Of a stretch of 64,000 nt of DNA, positions 32,961 to 47,264 are shown piece after piece. The notes beneath the pieces were generated by a model. The model worked only from the letters and a program-made list of their open reading frames with translations. It searched no databases and had not been told where the DNA came from. The position numbers and the translations under genes were made by a program. The stretch's first letter is position 1, and every line of letters begins with the position of its first letter. The stretch is from Pagrus major (taxonomy: Eukaryota; Chordata; Actinopteri; Spariformes; Sparidae). The stretch covers positions 21,705,749 to 21,769,748 of the forward strand of contig NC_133237.1 in the NCBI RefSeq assembly GCF_040436345.1. Direction: 5' to 3'.

Positions 32961-35105
32961 CAAAATCCACGCCCACTCACTAACTGGTAAGAGTTTTTGG
33001 CCTCTCAACTTGCAAACCTGGACTGTTTGTGAGCTTTCATGACATGGCGGTGGCAGATAACTCTTACAAATGAAAGAAGTTGACTGCAAGGCCAGTTTAT
33101 TTATATACGGCCCCATTCAGACAAAACAATGCAAAAAGCTTTACAGAGACACAGAAATGCATTAAGCTCAGACATTATTTTTAATAGGGTGAATCTGGAT
33201 ACAGCCCCGGACGCCAAGAGAAAAAGTCGAGCGTCAGACGGTTCGATGAGTCACCACCATCTTTTTTTAAATCTTGCTTTAAATAATAAATGTCAGCTGG
33301 GTGTTTATTATTAAAGAGGCGCTGCTTAAAATAAAATGTCAATCAACTTTATTAAATCATTTGTCAGCTTATCCATCTATTTTTTAATCCACGTAGCATT
33401 TAATCACTTTTTACTTCCACTCAACCCTCGAGGCCACTTTGCTGCAACGAAAAATGGCATTCTGGCATGTTGTGCATGGTTTAATCAAATTGGCTCCAAA
33501 TGAATCATGTTATTTGATGATTTGTCACTCCATTTTACACAACTCACGTATATTTGCATCACATCTTTGTATATATTTTTAATTTTTACCAATTTCTGTG
33601 TCATTGTCTCACCTGCTCTGCTTAAATACTGCAAGTTTTAATACAGTGAGGGTTGATTTGTGCAAACTACAAACTGAATAATGTTGATTTTTGTTGTACT
33701 AAATATAATAGTTATATTTTTTCCCCCAAGCTCACAAATAGGCTTACTAAAAGCAAAAACTGTGTAGTCTACAGTTTTTATACTACCACTGGGTGGTGCT
33801 TAAGTTGGAGATTCAAAGTTGGGCTAACATGTCATTGGTAATTTTCTTGGGTCATGTAACATTACTGTTAGGCTACTTGTCAAATCTGAAGATATGGAGG
33901 AACATCAGGATGAGAGTGAGTATTTCTGAGTGCTGCTTCAGCTGCCTTCAGTCCACTTGTCTCTCTTTTGTTCTGTGGCTCTTTGCTGCTGCTTGTCATT
34001 ATCTCTGCTTCTCGTTTCACAAACACCAGATTCATATTTCAACAAGCTCAAGGACACAGAGAAGCTTTGCACATCATCAATAAGAAGCCAGCTCAGGTCA
34101 GTCAGGTCAGTCAGGGGTGAGGCGCTCCTCTGACCATGATCAAACTTACATCGCAACAGGAGAGATATTTTCAACAAGTCATGTGCCTTCTTCTTGTATT
34201 GTTACGAAGAAACAGCTTTGACATACCGAGGCGTATTATCTTCTCTTTTTTTTTCACTCCTCAACCCCACAGTGAATTCACCGCCATGGATTTGTCGAGG
34301 CGATGATGCGTCACTAAGGAGTGAAGCGTGTCTTTCATACACAGAGGGTGCAGCTGAGCATTAAGACCTCTGTCCAGCTACATTAATCATTTCAACTCAA
34401 AGGTGTGAAAGAGCAAAAAATCAAATCGCTGTGTTAAATGCACCACAGAGCTGATTCTCGGTGACACATCAGAGAACAACATGAAGAGTCTGCAGCCTTT
34501 TCTAGCGACTCCACAGGCTGTACTTTGGCACAGAAAATGCTGATATTCTCACAATGGTAATGCTAACCTGCTGTTTTTGTAGTTGTAGGTATAATATACC
34601 AAACATTGTCCAAGAATCTATGAATGCCAATCCATCAAGTAGATGATGGAGTATGTCGTAGAATAATGAGAAACTTTCAACTGCTGGTGGCATAGAGGAA
34701 AAGTTAGGGATCACAAAAGTCAGTTGGATTCATCCCCTTTCTCTCCGTTCTGTGCCAGTCTCCTCATCTTTAACCTTTAGCCCAGGTGGTTGGTCCCACC
34801 TATCGAACAATGCCACTGGTTCCTTGCGCCATTTTCAGAAAACCAATTGGTGGTCACCAGTGCCTGTTACAAAGTCAAGCGATCTACCAGGTGCAGGTTA
34901 TCAGGCAATCAAATGAGTGAAGGGGAGTGCAGACATCAAGCAGACACAAACCAAGTTGCAACAATAAAAACATGCAAAAAAAACAAACAAACTCATGCAA
35001 ATAACACAGCACACAACAATATAAAATACTTAAAAACAGTCACTTCTGCACTTTGACAGAGGGTACTTCCTTACGATGTCCTTTTACCTGCAATAAACTT
35101 TATCA

Positions 35106-35205
35106 CCTCTGCCAAGGAGGTTATGTTTTCATTCATGTCCATGCTTTGTTGGTTGGTTTGCCAGCAGGACTACACAAAAATTACTGCAGATTTCCACTAA
35201 ATTTC
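35106..35205 (+). repeat. Dispersed repeat, copy 1 ('gccaaggaggttatgttttc' family)
   Basis: It shares 'gccaagga.gttatgttt' and 'cagcagga..acacaaa.a.tac' followed by 'agatttccac.aaa' with 59446-59620 in the same orientation. I recognise this text as a widely dispersed vertebrate repeat but do not assign it a family name. Confidence 0.65.
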
Positions 35206-35889
35206 TATTGACCAGCTGTCATATTTAGACGGCTGGTGAGTGAATACAAAAGGAGATTGTTTGTTCGTTCTAGTTAGAGATACACCATTTCATTTTTCTC
35301 ACCTCGCCATCAAAAATTGACGTACTTCCTCTTTAGCTAGATGAGGACAGGCTGAGAATTGATCTCATCTTGGGAGGTGTTGGCTCTGAATGTTCTTTAT
35401 TCATCGGCTGATGAAGGTCTAAGGAGCAAAACGCTGCATCTCTAATTAAGCTTAAGCAAAAAGGCGGCGTGAGGGAGTTCTCTCTTGGGTATTTCCTCCT
35501 ACGCACCTGAAGACAAGAAGCTGAAGGTGTGCATGAGCCTTTAAAGCCTGTGCTTTCCTTGCTGCACCATTCCTGCGGTAGTCAGCTGACATATCCTTAC
35601 AGGCTGTTATCGAGTGTTTTGGAAAGGATCATGGGAAAACATCCAGTCAAATCATTCATCAGCAAGGCATTGAGTAGGATTCAAGTGGGCAAAATTATCT
35701 TTCTGGGGGGGAGCCCATTTTAGTAAGAGATCCTTATATCATGGAATTGACCATTTATTGCAAATGGCTATGAGGCCAGATTTGGCAGAAAAGGCTCTGT
35801 GAGGGAGTGTTGCTGAATACAAGCAACAATGAGGATTCTGCTGAGAGAGATAATCTCCCTGAATAAAAACATGCATGAATGTTAAATCT

Positions 35890-36110
35890 TAGATAATCAA
35901 CAATACAAAATACCCAACACATCCTCATACCTTCGACTGCCGTTGACTCCCAAAATAACATGTATTACTGTTCCCAAAGCAACACAACCATTGTAGCATT
36001 ACAGCGGCAGGCGTACACAAGCTTTGTTAGGGTTAGCCAAAAAAACTACTTGGTTAGGTTTAGGAAAACACTGTGGTGAGGAATAAATAACTAGTTCCCA
36101 GTTCCCAGTC
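35890..36110 (+). repeat. Dispersed repeat, copy A (pairs with 50.8 kb)
   Basis: The blocks 'acacatcctca', 'tcga.tgcc.ttgactcccaaaa' and 'cc.aa..caacacaacc' recur in the same order at 50805-50905. The copy continues into 'ggttagccaaaaaa..acttggttaggtttagg', a typical teleost repeat tail. Confidence 0.55.
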
Positions 36111-37799
36111 AGCACTTTCAACTGCAACACCACCTGAAGTCAGATATATTCTGACGTGCCTCACCAAACCCGACCTCAAACTCTAAGATGGCTGCTACGC
36201 GACTCAACAGCGGTGAAAGTTTATGAGCACTTCTGTCTTATTTGTGTCTTATTAAATCAGTCTTACAAACGGCTCTGTCCAACTTCTGTTTGTGGACGTG
36301 CTGCTTTAGTGTTTGCATGCACAAGAAACCATGTAATGCAGTGTGAATCCGCTGGTATTTCAAACGCCTGCCTTCCTCCTATATGCTGCCATCACAATTA
36401 CTGCGCCCACAATAGGCCACTGCCTAAAAACAAAGGTGAATGTGGGTTGCAATAAGCTGCTTTCACAGTTGGTTGTGTTACTGATGAGGAAGGACTAAGA
36501 ATACCACAGGAGGAGGAGGTCGGGGTGATTGTTATAACGTCTGCACACTTGCATGCATATGGCTGGACTTTACAAGAAACACATCTGTGAACGAGCCAAT
36601 CATTGAGAAGCGTATTGCAAACAGATGAATCCAATCAGCCAATACCATTTGATGAGAATATATATATGTGATATTTGAATATCAATTTCCAATGTGATAT
36701 TCACAACATTTGTTTATATTGTTCATTGCAACCTGAAGGAAAGGCTGTAATCATTCACATACAATAGTGGTGCAATTGTGGTAAATTATAGTGATATTGC
36801 AGTAAAAGCTGTTGGTTATTTGACAGATGAAATCTGCTCATCAGATGATTCACACACCTCCTTCCACATCAGCGTTTAATTTCAGCGAAAATGCAAGCAG
36901 CATTTCTTCAGTCAGGTCTTTTTCGGGTTTTAATCATGAACCAGGTTTTCAATTATTTTCTCAAGCTAACAGCTGAGGCTCTGTTGTTCTGGGCTGGATC
37001 ACATCCCCTGTGTGGACGTATATAAATCCAGCATTAGTTGTGTTGTGTTCCAGGGGCAGACTTCAGTGGAGCACTCTGTGGGTTCATGATGTTCCCAGCA
37101 GCTGCAGATGTCTGAAAAAAAGCGTTCAGGGAGCGCAGCTCTGAGGCTGAGAAGCCATGATTTATACATCAAAACTAACCTCAAATGTTTCATTAATATC
37201 CGTATAATGATTAATGTGAAAAGTATTTTAGAAATCACAAGCGCTTCTTCTGTGATGATGGAGATAGCTGAATGCTGCGTACAGTTCCCTTCAACTTTTC
37301 CGAGTTTGTTCTTGTTTCTTCCAGTCTATTAATTATGCAGAAGCAAATCATTTGGCACCATGAGCGCTGTCCATCTATTGTTCTGATGGTGTTTTGTTTG
37401 AAGTGGTGTCTCTGAGGGGAGCGAACGCTTCCTTTTCCTGCCGATCAATTAAGGCGGCCAGCCGGTGGGGCTTGCTGAAGTATTCTCCAGGAAGATGAGC
37501 ATTCTTTATTTGAGTGTGAGCCATTATAGATTGAATCAATTTGAATTAACAGCAAGCTTGAGCAACCCACCGTCTACTTCTAAATAAAGGCCTCTCAAAA
37601 GGCACTGCCAAATCCATACAATCGTGGCTTTGAACTGATTATATCAAACTAAGTCTGGATCACACAAAGCTGGCTAGAGGTGCGTTTATGATATGAATAA
37701 AAATGCTTGTAGAGAAAGTTATTTTAATGTAGCGAGGGGACAAAATACCTCGTAAAACAGTTTGTGTACTGACCAATAAACCTATAATCTTATGGGTGC

Positions 37800-38004
37800 A
37801 GTACTTCTGGTGACTGTAGCTGCCATTAGCCAGTTAGCTCTGTTAGCCGTGCAGCTTGCGATCTGGATTGGGAGCTCGGATTGTTCATTTGGAAAAAGGA
37901 TGGCTAGCTGTTTAGCATGCTAAAACTCCTATTTCTCACATTCTGTTGACAATTTTGGTTAATTTTTCAATGTTTTTAACTAAAAAAATTGCATTGCACC
38001 TTTA
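37800..38004 (-). mobile_element. TTAA-type MITE fragment related to 19.27 kb
   Basis: It ends ATTGCACCT followed by TTAA at about 37995-38004. On the reverse strand its internal text ('aaaacattgaaaaat', 'agaatgtgag', 'agcatgct') resembles 19300-19370. The other end is eroded. Confidence 0.45.
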
Positions 38005-41000
38005 ATGTGTGCCGTTGTCCCTTCATCTTGTCAATTGGTGTCATTTTTCCATTAATGCCGGGGTCGGGGAGCATCGTCTTATACTTCTAAACTGTCAAAA
38101 ACGTGGCATTTCTGAGGTTGAAATACAGTCATCTCCAGGCCGCTCCAGGAGCTGCAGAGAAAGGCTCTTTGAACGAGCTGCCTGCTGACAGAGTCTTTGC
38201 TCAGCCGAAATTTAATCTGTAACTAAAAAAGGACACTAAAAAACAACCCCAGTGGAAGCACACCCCGAGACAAATTTATTGTACTCAACATTAAGTGCAG
38301 ACACGGCAGCATCTGCATGCATTGGTTTCCATGACAACCAGCGAATAATGATATATCTGGCTGAGACCTGGAGTGACCCATTGTGGCATTTTGCAACGTT
38401 GTAAGACCGTCGGTCTGCAATCAAACCTTATTTTGCTGCTGCTTTGAGTCGGTTAATGAGGCTGGATCAGACGCTCCTCTGACTCACAGCACCGAGGCTG
38501 ATGAAACAGCTTTCAGTGTTCGCACGTCTTAGACATGAAATCTGCTACTACTGCCTACTATTAAGAATTTGCTCCAACACCGTGCTCTTTTAAAGATAAT
38601 ATCAAACCCCATCTTGTCAGGGGCTCTGTGGAACTTCTGTGTTGTCACATCACATTTTTCACGCCACGTTACAATCTGAATCTGAACGTCGAAGCGTGCT
38701 TTTTATCCAGAAACACTGACCTGACATCACTGCAGCTGGTGTGCAAGAATGAAAGAAGGCCTGCATTCAATCCATTCTCATATTTCTCCAACATTCATCT
38801 CTTTTATGAAGTGTTTTGACCGTCAGCTCTCGTCGTAAATCAATGACAGATAAAACAGTTTACACAGTTGATCTTTGCGCACCTTTTTGTTGTAGATGAG
38901 TGAGTAATGACTCAACCATTTCGGGCAGCCTTGAAGGCTTCCCACACAATTTGAATGGAGGTGTGTGAATACATTCAGTCATTCAAAGCTTTGTTTTGCA
39001 CACTGTCATGAGTCATGCTCCTCTTAGTTTTCTATCTGTGTGAAGTCATTGAAAGTCGTTCATGCTCAGCAGTGATGAAGTTAAAAATCACGCAGCACAT
39101 CTAGAGGAGACATAGTTAGATTTTATTAACCTCTGCAGACACAATATAGGGAGATTAAACACCAACATCCCATTAAATCCGAGTCAGAGAGACGCTGCTG
39201 GAAATTAGACACAGCCTCGGGTAAACTCGTCCAATCTGTGTTGGCAGGGCTGCATAGAAGTTGTCAGTATGCCTCTTCCCAGTGGTGAAGACCCGAGCCA
39301 GAGGTGAGTGGCTCCCGCCTCTGTAGGCTGAACATATTAATTACGTGCTTCGCTGTGTGCATAATAATAATTGTTGCTTTAAACACTGGCTGCTGAAAGA
39401 GAAAGTAATTTATCCAAATACACACACACACTGGGAAAATGGCATAACATGGTTTTTAGGTAGCAGTGAAAAGTAATTAAGTGCATTCACTCAACAGCTG
39501 TATTTAAGTACAATTCTGAGGTATCTGTAATTCACTTCTGGTCAACAGATGAAGTCATGTATTAGATGTCTATGACTTGAAGATAGTTGTGTTCAGGGTC
39601 CAAAGATGTAAAATGTTTCATTAAAAAGGCAAAGGTTGGAGAAAAGTCAGAAAAAATCGACTCAGAGGTTATTTTTTAACTTTTGGGATTTAAAAGTGCA
39701 TTTTTCTTCACTCGTGTTTATCAACCTGACTGCAGCAACAATTCACGGAGGTGACCTCCACTGTCAGGTGTTTATGTACCGTAATGTTGACTGCTGATGG
39801 GAGCTGGATGGGAGCTGCTTTACTTTACTGCATGAACAACATTAAAGGTTGGAGAGACAGGAGAAAAGAAGAGAAAACCAGATTCTCTGGTGAGTGCTGA
39901 ATTTAGTGAGGGTTGACCTGAGTTTTAACACACAGACACATACACCCTCAGTGTGTGCCATTGCTATCTAGCTTAGGGCTAATGTACAGTAAAGTGATCA
40001 GGCTGTTTGGGGAGAATAAACACGCCTGCAAGTAATGCAATGTATTCCCTATCTGGAAGTAGCGACTGACAACCAAATGAAATCAAGTATGGATTTCTCT
40101 GGGTCTGAACACTGGTGGAAACATTTGGGATCATGTCAGTGCACAACTCAACAACATTTATAACAAAGGTCTTGTTGTTTTTAGACATTTCAATGCAGAA
40201 TTCGTACATATTATGTCTTGAAGTATTTAAAACTAGTTCAAACTCAACCAGCTACAGCAGTAAAAAGCTTATTATATATTGATATGAGCTGTTGTCATGA
40301 AGAATAATTATGTAATATAAAATAGCACCAGTCCCAGGGGCCATTTGTCCGCCAAACTGGTACTTTTACTTTTGATACTTTAATTACATTTGGCTTATAC
40401 TTCTGTGCTTTTACATAAGTTACATTTTGAATGCAGGACCTCTTTTGTAATAATAGTATTTTTAATGAAAATGTAATTAACAGGGAACACACTCACACTA
40501 CTAATACAAAAAGAGTGTGTCTTTCACCTCTGGCCAATTGATCCATCGGCTCCTCTTTCTTTTTATCTCTGGTCTGTGCTCAGCAGGATCCAGCTAATGT
40601 AAACGCTCCACTGATCACGAGCCAAGGTGTGCGTGTGAGGTTAACCGCTCACCTCAGATACACCACTCATTTCCTCTGAGCCTATTGCTGAGATTAATCT
40701 CCTGCATTGAGAGGGGACCGATAAACAAGCTCACAAGACGCGTGTGTTTTCACCTCGCCAGATGACTGATTAATAAGGCGGTCTGTCTGAGGTAATTGAA
40801 TCCGAGAACACGGCATTCTTATAGAGATGTTGAATCTCTGGGTTAATTAATCTATTGGTATTTTTGTCATGTTTTTATTAAAGGGGATATTTGATTGTTT
40901 GGCCACACTGAGGCTGTTATTCACAATGGTTTCCTTTGCTTTCATCAGCTCAGAAACCGTGTCACTGCACGCCGCTGGTGCACTGCAGAATATCCTGCGT

Positions 41001-44000
41001 TCCCTGCTGGAGTGTCTCTGAAAACAATGAATCCATATTCGATTTACTGGATGACAGATCTGGAAAACAAAAGCGTAGTGGGCCGTTGTGTCATCTCATG
41101 CTCTTTCTTAATGTTTAAACAGCAACAAAGGAGTGTTGTTATACGTCTGAACTCGTTAGGGGAGTCTGGGAGTCTCTTTATTTAGTTGTTGGTAATCAAT
41201 AAAAGAGAGGCTTCCCTTCAGATGCATCCTCATGTTGAATTCTACAGAGAACAAACATTAGCCTGAAGCTGCTTGTTAATAATTTACTTTTTCTCTGCAT
41301 TTCTATGAACACTACCCTGTAAAATTTCGCGCAACTGTACTCTTTGTGTTCAGGATGGAGATCAATCCCTCGTTTCCAACCACCCTTTCGTGGTGATCCA
41401 TCTGCGGTTGCCATGGAAACGTTCACATGAAACAACACCCAGAGGTATGTCTGAATGTTAATTTGTCTTTACGCTGAGGCCACAATCCATCGTTGTCCAA
41501 GCTGAAGCTGTTTGCCTTGGCTACATTTTCCTCACCGTCCACCTTAAATAAGGGTGGACCCTCTGGAGGAGCCAGTGGAAATATTGATTTCATCGCAACT
41601 GGAATCAGCATGGCAACTTTTTTGAAATGGTGATTCATGAAATGTATCTCTGTAGTAAATCTCCTTTGTTTGTAGAAGAAGGACAACAGTAAACGTAACA
41701 GAGTGGCAGCCGTATAAATCATTGTAATGTAAAGCAATGGCGTGTTTTTGTGGACCACAGGTGGTTGAGGACACGATGCTCTGCCCCCCCGCCGTGTCTG
41801 ACCGCTGTCACGCGATTCGCTGATGGATGGTAGCTGACAGCAGCTCAGACGGCGTGTCACTGCTTGTGCTCTGAGCAGACTGAAGGTTGTGAGGTTGCAC
41901 CTGAATATTACTCGCTTCAGGATCCAGAGCAAACTCAGCTACAGCTGCAAGAGCCCAGCCCACGCTGGACTATATTTTCTGTGTGGTGGAGATGGCGATG
42001 ATGCCCAGGAGCTTGAGTGACTCACTGGGTTTACAGTTGAGCCAGTGAGTAAATAAATGAGGTTAGAGTCAACATTTGGAGCACCAAATTAGAGTCTCAT
42101 CCTAACATGAGCTCGGCCTCTTCTCTCCTGCACATGATCCTTTACGCAGACTGTTTGATGGATGAATGGGTGGCTGAAGATACGAGGTCCGGGTTAAAAG
42201 GAGCAGAGGGAAGCATAAAAATTAGACATCACACTGTTTAAAACGACAAATGCGGAAATTGTTTTGTGCTTGTAACGTGGCTTTTTATTTACCAGACGGT
42301 ATCAGTCATGACCGGATGAATCACAGCTCAAAATTGCTGCCTATTCTCAATACTATGAGTCATTCCCGTCCCCTGCTCACTTTTGCATTGACAGAAAGTC
42401 AGCTTGACTCTTCACTTATTCTTGTAACCTTTCCATTCACCACTGACATGCTGTGTTTTCGATTCTGTGGTATTTTTATCCCTTGTTTGTGTCTTTATCT
42501 GGATTCCCGTTAGATTGTATCAAGGCTGTCCATTTGAAAAATGGATCCCTGAGTGCGACGTGACATGGAGGAGAGTAAAGGTGGAAAGCTCCTAAAGCGT
42601 CGCACTCGGGGATCAACTCTTCTCGACTGGCAGGACGGCGGCGAGCAGAGCAAGCGACTGCTAGCGTGAGTTGTTCAAAAACCTTCTTTTTAGTAAACTC
42701 TGTGTACACAAACAATGTTCTCAATGCTCTTGTTCATGTGTAGAGACCCTGGTGATGCTACGAGCAAAGTTTCATGTTGTGTCGAGTCTTCTTAGCGTTT
42801 TAAAAGTAGAGATTTTGATGCTACCGTAATGTTGCCCCTAGCACACCATTGAAAATGATTTTGACCCAAAAACGAAAATATGGTAAATCTTAAAAGTGGC
42901 TTTTATGCTTTTACACGAAAGTTTGACTCGGGTTCCTTCAGAAAAAAAGCCTAGTTTGCATTTTGGCGAGAGTTTCACTTTAAGCAGTCTCAAGGCAGCG
43001 TATGTATACTGTTTACAGCTCCTCAGTAAATATAAAAATGTCCTGAAGTGATTCATCTGATGATGCAAGTTTGGTGACTGTTGAACAAGAAAAGAGGAAC
43101 AAAATGTTTTGAAGTATTATGTAATCATGTAATTGGTAAATGAGCAGTCATCTTGAGACGAAATGACGAACAGTCGTTGGATGATTTCCTGTGACTAATG
43201 AATTATTTTCCCCTCTGGGACAGAAAGGGCTCTAAAGAGACAACCATACTGGCACCCACCGTGACGTCACCCGCCGGCTTTCATTTAAAAAACCTGGCTG
43301 ACGTTGAACCAACACCTACACACACAATATTAGTTTTCCTGCGTCCCTCCTGAATTGATTGTCTAAATTGAATCGTGCTCCCTTTTAGCAGACAATGGTT
43401 TCACTTACCACACAACAAGCCGTGTTAAAGATTAATACAAATGCAAAGGTCACCGCCTCATTTGGAGAACAGGCTTCTTTGGGTGCATGTGGCGACTCTT
43501 TAGAGGGGCAATCAATGTTGCTCAAAGGTTATTTGTCAGGGAACCTCCTGATTATGCGCTGATTGTGAATAGATTGCCGGGACGCCGCAGCCTCCCCTCC
43601 ATACCTTCGCTCTGCAATCCTTTTCTGCAGTGAAGTGTGAACATTAAAGTGAATGTGGAGGAGGAGTCCTCACAAGGGGGGAGAGGGGATGGAGGAGGCG
43701 GGAGGCGGAGAAAGAGTAAGATACCAGCAACACAGGCAGATAGCGATGTGCTGTGGGAGAACAGAGGCTTCAGTGTGCAGAGCATGAGCATCTCAACAGA
43801 GCAGGTCTGCAGGCAGTGTTGTTCCTAATCAGAGCGGAGCGCTTGAAGCTTTGGATACTGGCCACCCATCATCAGCCCGGTAGGTTGATCACACTGGATC
43901 TGCATGCTGATTCTGTGTGGAGATGTTGGAAATGACCCATGGAACATTTGCAATTCAAATTCATGATTTTCTTTTTTCAATAATTTGATTTCAAGAGATG

Positions 44001-44208
44001 CAGAAATGTTAAATATGCTCGGATGATACATAAAGTTTGGCTGTCCTTGCCAGAAGAGGATTAAATATTCATGCATTTCAAACATAATGATGTAATCTGT
44101 TGCCTTATCTGTGCCAGCTAATCATTTTATAATGCTGAGGACCCTCCTGTCAAATTAAGATGTTTCCCCATAGAGTCTGGTTTAGGCTGTGCTACATCCC
44201 CATCGCCA

Positions 44209-44287
44209 TCCTCCTCCTCCTCCTCCTCCTCCTCCTCCTCCTCCTCCTCCTCCTCCTCCTCCTTCTTCTCCTCCTCCTTCTTCTCCC
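44209..44287. repeat. (CCT)n trinucleotide repeat
   Basis: About 25 cct/ctt units. It produces spurious poly-Leu and poly-Glu frames on the two strands. Confidence 0.97.
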
Positions 44288-46989
44288 TGGCTCCTCTTTT
44301 TTCATTACTCATTGTTTCGTTTCCAGAGATTATAATTTGTACCTCACACCCGTCATGCTGAGCTCTGAAAAGTCTGCAAATCCCACAACCTGTCTTGTCC
44401 CACACGCTCTATTAGCAGCTCATCAAGCTCCTGTGTGTCTATCCCCGTTTCCTCGGATCTCCCCTGAGACTGTTGCACATGTTCTGCGCTGGCTGGAGTC
44501 TTTGCCCCTGATATCCCACTGCAGTCAGAAAATTTAATATCAGCCCGGATTGTCCTCCCCAGTGGGAAAAGGGAATCAGCCACACCATGACAGAGCTGCC
44601 ATAAAGTCAGGCAGGAGGATTCCTCTGCAGCGCCAAGCAGCCGATGCTATGACGCTGCCGCTTAACAGCCCCTTTTTTTCCTTCACTTTAGAGTGTCATT
44701 TCACCGTGATCAGTATTATCCTCTTCATTTTGCCCTTAGTCACGATTCTGATTATGCAGATAGACTGGCAGAGTTTCTACTCAAAGGGTGTTGAAAGTTT
44801 AATAACATTTAATAATTCATTGAAGCTGGATATTGCTGAGATTTGAAGATGGACGCAAATAAGCACGAGGAAGGCTTAAAAATGTCATTTTTTTATGAAT
44901 ATTGATTCCCTGTGATTTAGTTTTAGCGACAGCAGATCTGAGAGTGATTTTTTAATCATTTCGTTTGAGACAAGTGTCCACAATAAAACTAATCTGTCCA
45001 TCTACAAGCCGCTTTGTTGCATTCTAATCTTCTCATAAATGATCACACTTGTACTGCCATAGATAAAGGGCATTAATTAATCATGCGGCTTGCATATAGA
45101 GTGCTAGTGTGTTAATTTAGGTGGGATAATTAATAACCTTCAGCTCAATTCAGATCACGCTACTTTCACGCTTTAGGGGATTGCATGAATAATGATTTCT
45201 GCTTCTTCTTTTCGGTCTAATAATGCCTGCGATGGTTGCAGGCCTGAGCTCGGCGTAGCATTGTTTTACAGAGTAGGTGGGTTGTTTCCTTTTTTCTGTT
45301 GTGGTAATCTAGAAGATGACAGAACTGGAGTTTGGGTTTTGTTTTTCTTCCACAAAAAGACAGGCAAAAGTGCCATTTCTAAATGCAAGCCACCTTTGAT
45401 GGTGATAAGAGATGGACACAGAGGACTGTCTATTTCACTAATGAACAAGTGCTGCTTTGAAGAATGAGAATGAAAATTCCCTCCTTTTTTATTCAGAAAC
45501 CTGCACGAAGAGCTGATTGAAATACACTTAAACTCGATAAAGTGCAATGTGCTTCCAGCAGTCCGTTATTACTCCTGGCACTCAGAAGCTTCTGAGGGCA
45601 GTTGGCATAGTGATATTAGGTACAGGTAGAGTGGAAGCCCTCTCTTGAAAAACCACAAGAAATAACAGTAATCTGAAATAGATCCAATGATCAACCTCGT
45701 CTCCTAGAAATGTTATTTATTTGCTACTTAAAGGTTCAATTCCAAAGATATCAGCCATTTCTTAACAAACAACACACGGACACTCTGAACAACGTGTGGT
45801 ACTGTCGTCAAACCACTGAAAAAAATACAACCAAACACGTAGAGTTTGCCGTCTCAGCTGCTAATTAAATGTAGTTCAACATTGGGTTGAGCGAGTCGTC
45901 CACTAATTAGACGTCGGTGGCGCCATCCCAGCCCCCATCATTCTTCATGTCCAAGTCTCCTTGGCAGTTTGTATTTCTGTATTTCTTAAACATTTAACAC
46001 CGTGTACCACCTTAGAAAATATAAGTCTCTCCAAGTACCACCATTTTGACTGATGTTAAAATACAGTAGCGTATGCCTTCTGCATTCAGCTTGCTGTTTT
46101 GCACCATTTGCTGCTGTTGTAGCAGGTGCTGAGGACGCCTCCGCCGCGCTGCTAAAGTCGCCACCAGCACTCTCGCCTGGCTCACTGTTCTCAATTTCAG
46201 TTTCAGCTGTGGTGCAGGATGTATTCCTCTCCTGCTCTGCATAGTTCCCACTTGAACCCACATTTGTAGTGTGTCTGAACCTTTCATTTTACTGCCACTC
46301 AGTGCAGAGATGGCACTCTCAAAGTATTTTTATTAGAAATTCTGCTTTATTTTGACAGTATTAAGATTTTAATGAACTTTTGAAACATTGGCTTCCTCCC
46401 TGAAGGAGCTTGTGTACAGTTTTACAATGGTGGATGCACTGAATTTGAGGTCAGTGTGAAAAGCACTTTGGCTGAGAAAAGTTATTTTCAGTGCGTGAAA
46501 CAGCCACAAAATTGAAAAAGGTTGAAAAAGCGAGCTTTAATGACAAGCTGAAGTCCCAAAATACAAAATATAAGCAACAAAAAGGCAAAAAGGAGAATCC
46601 AATGGTTCCATGAACACAAGGGGAAGAGAGAGACACAAACGAACCAATGAAGAGTGAACGAAAAACGCAGACTTAAATACTCAGAGGCTGATAACTGAAC
46701 ACAGGTGAGCAGGAAAAGTGTGGGAAAACAGACAAAGACAGGAACTCGTAAGTAAAACATGAACCATGAATCTATAAAATGAAAAAAAAAATCCAATCCA
46801 TCACAATATGTTCATTAAAATCCATTTGTGAAACAATCTTTGCAGACTAGTCACCGTATATGTTCACATTCATATGTCATAGGTGTACATATTGATATTT
46901 CTACAAAACACGTCATATCAAGTTCACCCTGACATCAGGATATAAGGAGGTGGAGGGGATGATGGTGGAGTAAAGCGAGCTGTCTGTGA

Positions 46990-47110
46990 AGTGTGAAACC
47001 ACTGGATGTTTTTAAGGAGACCTTGGGACAATTTCCAGCCATGTTTGTGGCGACAAAAACAGTTTTTTAAGCCAAAACATGAAAACTTTTCCTAACCCTA
47101 ACCAGCTGGT
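46990..47110 (+). repeat. Dispersed repeat copy (pairs with 2.70-2.87 kb)
   Basis: It has the 'ccagccatgtttgtggcgac' core followed by an 'aaaaacagttttttaagcc' tract, matching the minus strand of 2700-2790. It ends in 'cctaaccctaaccag'. Confidence 0.45.
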
Positions 47111-47264
47111 TCTGGTGTCTACACCTAACTAGACCATAAGCACAGCCTTGTCACAAGATAGAATTGAAAGTTGAACCTACAAAAACGTAAGGTTGTAAAA
47201 TTTAAAATTAACTTCAGTCACTATTTTTAAAAACTGCCATGAATGGGTATGAATAGTAATATTG

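Noticed and set aside
41423-41932. 169-codon minus-strand frame
   Set aside because: No recognisable family, no splice partners, composition like surrounding intergenic DNA.
44127-44537. Poly-Glu and poly-Leu frames
   Set aside because: Artefact of the (CCT)n repeat.
46480-46800. Text resembling LTR-retroelement flank sequence common in fish ('cttaaatactcagaggctg', 'aacacaggtgagcagg')
   Set aside because: No LTR ends, primer site or coding remnant could be shown, so not annotated as an element.
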